NCBI GenBank assembly: GCA_964569795.1
Contig: CAZMVB010000020.1
Location: 11,984 to 75,983, forward strand
DNA from: JAHJDS01 sp964569795
Lineage (GTDB): Bacteria; Desulfobacterota; Desulfarculia; Desulfarculales; JAHJDS01
DNA length: 64,000 bases
Direction of reading: 5' to 3'
The notes beneath the pieces are model-generated. The model worked only from the letters and a program-made list of their open reading frames with translations. It was not told the DNA's origin and did no database searches. The translations under genes were made by a program, and so were the position numbers. Below, in pieces: positions 59,975 to 64,000 of the stretch. Within the stretch, counting starts at the first letter, position 1. Every line of letters begins with the position of its first letter.

Positions 59975-60442
59975 ATGGTCAAGATAGGCGACATCGACCC
60001 CCGGCTGAAGCAGGTCGGCGGCAAGGCGGGCCCCAAGCCCGAGGGGACGGAAAAAGCGGACTTTGACAAGTCCCTGCAGGAGGCCGTCCGCGACGGCGGC
60101 GGGGACAAGGTCAGCCTGGGCGGTACGGGGGCCCAGGCCCCGTCGTCCATCTACGGCCCCTCGCCGGCCGTGGCCCCCGAGGAGCTGATCCGGTCCCAGG
60201 CCGAGCTGGCCGCGGATCGGGCCCTGAACCTGCTGGACGCCTATCAGGCCGCCCTGGCCGATCCCAAACGCTCGCTCAAGTCCATGGCCCCCCTGGTCAA
60301 GGACCTGGAGGAAGAGGTGACCCGCCTGCAGGAGGGCCTGGGCAGTCTGCCCGACGGTGATCCCCTCCGGCCGATCCTGTCCCGGATCGCCGTGGTGTCC
60401 ATGGTCGAGACCGTCAAGTTCAACCGGGGCGACTATATCTGA
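59975..60442 (+). CDS. Unknown protein, possibly motility-linked
   Basis: The product has 155 residues from ATG 59975 after GCGAGG. A low-complexity start (IDPRLKQVGGKAGPKPEG) leads to a helical body (AELAADRALNLLDAYQAALADP, LVKDLEEEVTRLQEGL) and the end RIAVVSMVETVKFNRGDYI. The end loosely recalls small flagellar regulatory proteins, and a sigma-28-like promoter precedes it. This is weak support for a motility role. Confidence 0.6.
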   Translation: MVKIGDIDPRLKQVGGKAGPKPEGTEKADFDKSLQEAVRDGGGDKVSLGGTGAQAPSSIYGPSPAVAPEELIRSQAELAADRALNLLDAYQAALADPKRSLKSMAPLVKDLEEEVTRLQEGLGSLPDGDPLRPILSRIAVVSMVETVKFNRGDYI

Positions 60443-60488
60443 GCGCCCCCGGGTCCCTGGACAACATTCCCGCCGCCGATCGTTCTAA

Positions 60489-61097
60489 TCAATCTATTGG
60501 CTTCTGGGAGATCAGGACCTCGCAGCAGTCGTCCCCGTGGTTCAGATTCTTGGCGTGCTTGACAAAGATCTCGGTGTCCTTGCCGAAAAGCCCCTTGGCC
60601 AGGCCCTGGTTGGACTGGATGGTGGCGATGCCGCAGTCGGCCACGCCGGCCTTGGCGATCATCCGCTGGGTCTCGCAGTCGGTGACCCGGATGGTGATCA
60701 GATCGCCGTTGACCGTCACCTCCCGGCCCTCGATTCTCATGATCCGGGACATGACGGCCAGGGCCGTCAGGAAGGTGTCCGGCCAGGTCGGCTCGGGGAG
60801 AAAGTCCGCGGCCAGCCTCTTGCCCAGGACGTATGAAAATCGCTTCCAGGCCTCGACGTCCAGTTCAAAGGCGGTCTGAACGCCCAGCTTGTCGGCCGCG
60901 GCCAGGAACCAGGCCCCGTCCAGGCGCGTCACAAAAAGCTGGGCGATCTCGAACAACTGCGGCAGTTCCACGGCGGTTACCCCTTCCAGGCTCGGGCGTT
61001 CAGATGACGACTCGTCAAAATCCCACAACCGGAAAATCAGGTCAAGCCCCTTGGCCCCGGGCGGGCGGGGGTGGTATTTTATAGCGGTAACCAACAC
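60489..61097 (-). CDS. Unknown protein with C-terminal cysteine/histidine-rich domain
   Basis: The product has about 202 residues with GTG at 61097 as the longest start. The N-terminal two thirds is helical (LPQLFEIAQLFVTRLDGAWFLAAA, DVEAWKRFSYVLGKRLAADF). The C-terminus has DCETQRMIAKAGVADCGIA, KHAKNLNHGDDCCEVLI, with five cysteines and a His that could bind metal or a small thiol. It resembles in outline the ligand-binding domain of L-2-amino-thiazoline-4-carboxylate-hydrolase/DUF6125-like proteins, but I am not sure. Confidence 0.6.
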   Translation of the reverse strand: MLVTAIKYHPRPPGAKGLDLIFRLWDFDESSSERPSLEGVTAVELPQLFEIAQLFVTRLDGAWFLAAADKLGVQTAFELDVEAWKRFSYVLGKRLAADFLPEPTWPDTFLTALAVMSRIMRIEGREVTVNGDLITIRVTDCETQRMIAKAGVADCGIATIQSNQGLAKGLFGKDTEIFVKHAKNLNHGDDCCEVLISQKPID

Positions 61098-61161
61098 CGT
61101 CCCGGGAGATCGAGATTCACTTTCACCCCGGGGAGCGGCAACCTATGGCTGGGGGTCAATC

Positions 61162-61758
61162 ATGTCCGCAGAGCTTCATCCCGCATTCACCCAGGATTTC
61201 TATCTCTTTCGGCGCAAGGTGTTCAAGATATTCGGCGGGGCCTTTCACGTTTACGGGAAGGACGGCCAGCTCCTGCTGTACTCCAAGCAGAAGGCCTTCA
61301 AACTGAAAGAGGATTTCCGGATCTACGCCGACGAGTCCCTGAGCCATGAACTGCTGACCATCAAGACCCCGCAGATTCTGGACTTCGGGGCGACCTATTA
61401 CGTCACCGACTCGGCCACCCAGGAGCCGGTGGGGGCCGTGGCTCGGAAATTTCTCAAGAGCATTGTCCGTGACGAGTGGAAGTTCTTGTCGCCGGACAAC
61501 CGGGAGATCGGCCGGCTGACCGAAAAGTCCATGGCCGGGGCCCTGGCCAGCCGGTTCATCAACCTGATCCCGCAGAAGTACTCCGTGGAGACGGCCGACG
61601 GCACGAAGGTCGCCCGGATCAACCAGAAGTTCAATCCGTTCGTCCTCAAGTACGGCCTGACCATCGAGCGGCCGGATTCGTCCCTGGACCGGCGGCTGAT
61701 CGTCGCCGCCGGGGTCTTGCTGGCGGGGATCGAGGGGAGGCAGACCGATTACTCTTGA
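61162..61758 (+). CDS. LURP-one-related / scramblase-like family protein
   Basis: The product has 198 residues from ATG 61162. FYLFRRKVFKIFGGAFHVYG, LLLYSKQKAFKLKEDFRIY, LLTIKTPQILDFGATYYV, EPVGAVARKFLKSI and the hydrophobic C-terminal helix (RRLIVAAGVLLAGIEG) fit the Tubby/LURP-one beta-barrel with its central helix. The function of bacterial members is not known. Confidence 0.8.
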   Translation: MSAELHPAFTQDFYLFRRKVFKIFGGAFHVYGKDGQLLLYSKQKAFKLKEDFRIYADESLSHELLTIKTPQILDFGATYYVTDSATQEPVGAVARKFLKSIVRDEWKFLSPDNREIGRLTEKSMAGALASRFINLIPQKYSVETADGTKVARINQKFNPFVLKYGLTIERPDSSLDRRLIVAAGVLLAGIEGRQTDYS

Positions 61759-61785
61759 TTCGGTCGCGGGAGTGGGGGCCGGGGC

Positions 61786-62028
61786 TCAGCGCCGCCGCTT
61801 GATCATGCCCCAGACGTAGAAGCCGGCCATGACGAAGACGATCACCCCGCCGACGACCCACAGGGCGTAATCGACCACCCCGGGCGGGGGCTCGACCACG
61901 CCGGTGAGGTGATTTATGCCCAGGGGCGCGGCCAGAAAGGCCCTGCTGATTGACCAGCATCGCTTGACCCGGCCCTGGGGGCAGGCAATGGACTTGCGGT
62001 TCGGGTGCGCGGCGCTGTGAATGAACAC
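61786..62028 (-). CDS. Small single-helix membrane protein
   Basis: The product has 80 residues, with GTG 62028 close behind GGGGGAG. Residues 1-35 contain KSIACPQGRVKRCWSISRAF with two cysteines; residues 52-76 (VDYALWVVGGVIVFVMAGFYVWGMI) are a membrane helix with a basic end (KRRR). It converges with the LURP-one gene, with a gap of 27 bp. No family is recognised. Confidence 0.55.
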   Translation of the reverse strand: MFIHSAAHPNRKSIACPQGRVKRCWSISRAFLAAPLGINHLTGVVEPPPGVVDYALWVVGGVIVFVMAGFYVWGMIKRRR

Positions 62029-62161
62029 GATCTCCCCCTGAGGTTGAGGCGGCAGAATAGGCCCCTACTATAAAAAAAAGTCCGGTCCCGGTCAACCGGG
62101 GCGATCCCTTGGCGGCCGCCAACCGGTTTTGATATCATGTAAATCAGGCGAGGGGCCAATC

Positions 62162-62177
62162 TGGCACCAAGCTTGCT
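62162..62177 (+). promoter_or_regulatory. Sigma-54 promoter
   Basis: TGGCAC-N5-TTGCT (62162-62177) matches the -24/-12 consensus exactly in its key positions (GG and GC ten bases apart). The start of transcription would be near 62189, 26 nt before the GTG at 62215. Confidence 0.75.
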
Positions 62178-62214
62178 CATATATTTGATTATGACATGTC
62201 AGGGGAGAACCATC

Positions 62215-62643
62215 GTGCCTCGTATATATTGGGCAATGGTGCTGGTGGTCAGCCTGATTTTAGCCGCAAGCGTTCCGGCCGGGGCGGTGACCGTCGAACA
62301 GGTGATCAAGCTCAAGAAGGCCGGGGTCAGCGACCGGACCATCCAGATGCTCATCGACCGGGAGGGCCTGGCCATCTCGGCCGAGGAGGTCAAGAAGCTC
62401 AAGGCCACCGGCGTGGACGACAAGACCATCCGGCTGATCCTCATCCTGAGGCAGAAACGCTACCAGGACCGGCAGGCCGACGCGGTCCGCAAGATCATCA
62501 CCCACCCCGACGGGTCCCAGGAGGTGGTCATCACCTCGGGCGGACCGGCCCGGGAGCCTCCCTCGGAGACCGTCACCTATCAGCGCCGCCAGGCCTGGCG
62601 CATGCTCCAGAAAATGGTCATCATCCCCCGCCTGCGCCGCTGA
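62215..62643 (+). CDS. Secreted or anchored small helical protein under a sigma-54 promoter
   Basis: The product has 142 residues. GTG 62215 follows AGGGGAG by seven bases; upstream in-frame starts at 62173 and 62191 would lie at or before the predicted transcript start. A signal peptide (VPRIYWAMVLVVSLILAASVPAGA) precedes two similar helix-turn-helix-like segments (QVIKLKKAGVSDRTIQMLID and EVKKLKATGVDDKTIRLILI) about 30 residues apart. The end is basic. No enzyme motif is seen. Confidence 0.75.
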   Translation: MPRIYWAMVLVVSLILAASVPAGAVTVEQVIKLKKAGVSDRTIQMLIDREGLAISAEEVKKLKATGVDDKTIRLILILRQKRYQDRQADAVRKIITHPDGSQEVVITSGGPAREPPSETVTYQRRQAWRMLQKMVIIPRLRR

Positions 62644-62688
62644 GCGGTCGAACATTCGGGCCGGCCGTCCAGGGCGTCGGTCCGTTGG

Positions 62689-62717
62689 TTGACAACCTTT
62701 TTTGGCCCGGATAACAT
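62689..62717 (+). promoter_or_regulatory. Strong sigma-70 promoter giving a leaderless transcript
   Basis: TTGACA (62689-62694), 17-bp spacer, TAACAT (62712-62717). The expected transcription start falls on or next to ATG 62724, and no ribosome site lies in between. Confidence 0.65.
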
Positions 62718-62723
62718 GACGAA

Positions 62724-63344
62724 ATGTCCGTGGCCAACGCCATCACCCTGGCCCGTTTACCGCTGTTGTTCGGCATTGTCGGGCTGCTCTATACCCGCCG
62801 CCCGGTCGTCTATGTCATCTGCTTTTTCCTGATCATCATCCTGGTCCTGATGGACTGGTTCGACGGGTACGTGGCCCGGATGCGCGACGAGGTGAGCGAT
62901 CTGGGGTCGATCCTGGACATCGCCCTGGACCGGGTGGTCGAAAACGTCTTCTGGCTGGTCTGGTTCGATCTGGGTCTGGTCCCGGTCTGGGTGCCGATCG
63001 TCTTTCTGACCCGGAGCTTTGTGATCGACTCCATGCGCAGCTATGTCCTGCAGCGGGGCAAGTCGGCCTTCGGGATGATGCACACCCGTCTCGGAAAATT
63101 CCTGGTCGCCTCGCGCCTGATGCGGGCCTCCTACGGGGTGGCCAAGGTCTCGGCCTGGGCCGGGCTGGCCCTGGGCGTGGCCCTGGACAAGTGGCTGGCG
63201 CCGACCAACGTCTTCGTCATCCTGGTGGACACGGCCACCAAGGTCCTGGTATATGTTTCAGTAGGGATGTGTCTGGTCCGCGGCCTTCCCGTCTTGTGGG
63301 ACGTGCGGGCCTATCTGGGGACCTGGCAGAAAAGCGACGATTGA
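62724..63344 (+). CDS. CDP-alcohol phosphatidyltransferase, PgsA-like
   Basis: The product has 206 residues with five or six membrane helices. The family motif DG-x2-AR-x8-G-x3-D-x3-D is complete, starting at DGYVAR (about residue 48). It transfers a phosphatidyl group from CDP-diacylglycerol to an alcohol. The next gene encodes a HAD phosphatase, so phosphatidylglycerophosphate synthesis is the best guess, though inositol-phosphate or other acceptors cannot be excluded. The stop abuts the next ATG. Confidence 0.88.
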   Translation: MSVANAITLARLPLLFGIVGLLYTRRPVVYVICFFLIIILVLMDWFDGYVARMRDEVSDLGSILDIALDRVVENVFWLVWFDLGLVPVWVPIVFLTRSFVIDSMRSYVLQRGKSAFGMMHTRLGKFLVASRLMRASYGVAKVSAWAGLALGVALDKWLAPTNVFVILVDTATKVLVYVSVGMCLVRGLPVLWDVRAYLGTWQKSDD

Positions 63345-63995
63345 ATGGGACGTATCGCGGCCGTGTTTGACGTGGATCGGACCCTGATCCGCGGCACCTC
63401 CATGGAATCCCTGTTCGTCCGGTATCTGATCGCCCGGGGCGAGTTGAACCTGGCCGACCTGGGGCGGTACCTGGGCTTTTACCTGAAACACCTGGACGAA
63501 CTGGGGACCCAGCTCAACAAGCGCAACAAGGCCATCTGGGAGGACAAGGACGCCGGACAGGTCCACCACCTGGCCGAGCGCTGTTTCCACGAGAGAATCC
63601 TGCCCCGGCTCAGCGCCCTGGGCCGCGACTACATCGAGCGCCACCGGGACCAGGGGCACATGATCGTGCTCCTGTCCGGTTCGCTCGATTTCCTGGTCGA
63701 ACTGCTCAAGGAGGAGCTGGACGCCGACCACATGATCGCCACCCGGCTGGCCCGGTCCGGACCGGTCCTGGCCGGGCGGATCGAGGGCCGGCACCCCTGG
63801 GGGGACAACAAGAAAGAGGAACTGGTCAGGCTGTCCCGGGCCCTGGACATCGATCTGCCGGCCAGTTACGCTTACGGCGATCACCACGCCGACGTGCCCA
63901 TCCTGGAGCTGGTCGGCAATCCGGTGGCGGTCAACCCGACCATCATCCTCCGCCGCGAGGCCATGCACCGCGGCTGGCCCATCCTCAACTTCTGA
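63345..63995 (+). CDS. HAD-IB family phosphatase
   Basis: The product has 216 residues with ATG directly after the previous stop (TGAATG). Motifs: FDVDRTL (nucleophile Asp), LLSGS (Thr/Ser), a Lys in NKKEELV and GDHHADVPIL (Asp pair). This is the phosphoserine-phosphatase/PgpC-like class. Joined to the phosphatidyltransferase upstream, it may remove the phosphate from phosphatidylglycerophosphate or a like lipid head group. Serine phosphate is an alternative. Confidence 0.88.
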   Translation: MGRIAAVFDVDRTLIRGTSMESLFVRYLIARGELNLADLGRYLGFYLKHLDELGTQLNKRNKAIWEDKDAGQVHHLAERCFHERILPRLSALGRDYIERHRDQGHMIVLLSGSLDFLVELLKEELDADHMIATRLARSGPVLAGRIEGRHPWGDNKKEELVRLSRALDIDLPASYAYGDHHADVPILELVGNPVAVNPTIILRREAMHRGWPILNF

Positions 63996-64000
63996 TCATC

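Overview
The window is GC-rich (roughly two thirds G+C by eye), densely coded bacterial DNA. Its gene content points to an anaerobic, C1-metabolising member of the Desulfobacterota (the former sulfate-reducing or syntrophic Deltaproteobacteria). The evidence is formate-THF ligase, an HdrA/MvhD/MetV/MetF reductase set, [FeFe]-hydrogenase-type NADH modules, several glycyl-activase-like radical SAM enzymes, a cobamide assembly operon, and a bactofilin/M99/Cds6 cell-shape operon. No rRNA, tRNA, transposase, prophage or CRISPR array was seen. The species is not identified.

Layout. 1-10.8 kb: a truncated DUF362 gene, a secreted four-repeat protein, a Fe-S protein, a membrane-anchored zinc-motif protein, a 2-hydroxyacid dehydrogenase, an SDR, a radical SAM enzyme, an ICMT-like methyltransferase and a large hybrid histidine kinase. 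11.2-18.2 kb: the methyl branch of the Wood-Ljungdahl pathway, fhs and then hdrA-mvhD-metV-metF, where a duplicated HdrA appears without HdrB or HdrC. 18.3-20.8 kb: cobU-cobT-cobS. 20.8-22.3 kb: an amidase. 22.5-29.1 kb: a tightly overlapping electron-bifurcating hydrogenase operon with NuoE, Trx-ferredoxin and NuoF subunits. Between them lies a regulatory cassette of two DRTGG proteins, two HATPases, a PHP protein and a HydS-like [FeFe]-hydrogenase homologue. The catalytic hydA expected next is absent; an AT-rich islet with a DUF6338 gene and a small YQP-motif protein stands there instead.

30.3-41.7 kb: a CBS protein, radical SAM enzymes, a rhodanese-like protein without its cysteine, a fused MrfA-type helicase plus exonuclease, a phosphatase, an NDP-forming acyl-CoA synthetase paired with a 2-hydroxyacyl-CoA dehydratase-like protein, and a Na/Ca exchanger. 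41.7-50.6 kb, minus strand: a cupin, a bactofilin, an M99 (Csd4-like) peptidase, a membrane scaffold, a Cds6-type L,D-transpeptidase with three NTF2-like repeats, and a Lon-like protease. 50.8-56.5 kb: a complete fadN-fadA-fadE beta-oxidation operon behind a strong promoter and an operator resembling the Bacillus FadR site, closed by a terminator. 56.5-57.9 kb: a non-coding stretch rich in hairpins and an AT-rich orphan gene. 57.9-64 kb: small unknown genes, a nitroreductase, a LURP-one protein, a sigma-54 promoter with a secreted protein, and a CDP-alcohol phosphatidyltransferase followed by a HAD phosphatase.

Together the genes describe an organism that moves electrons between NADH, ferredoxin and methylene-THF, oxidises fatty acids, makes its own cobamides for methyl transfer, and may have curved cells.
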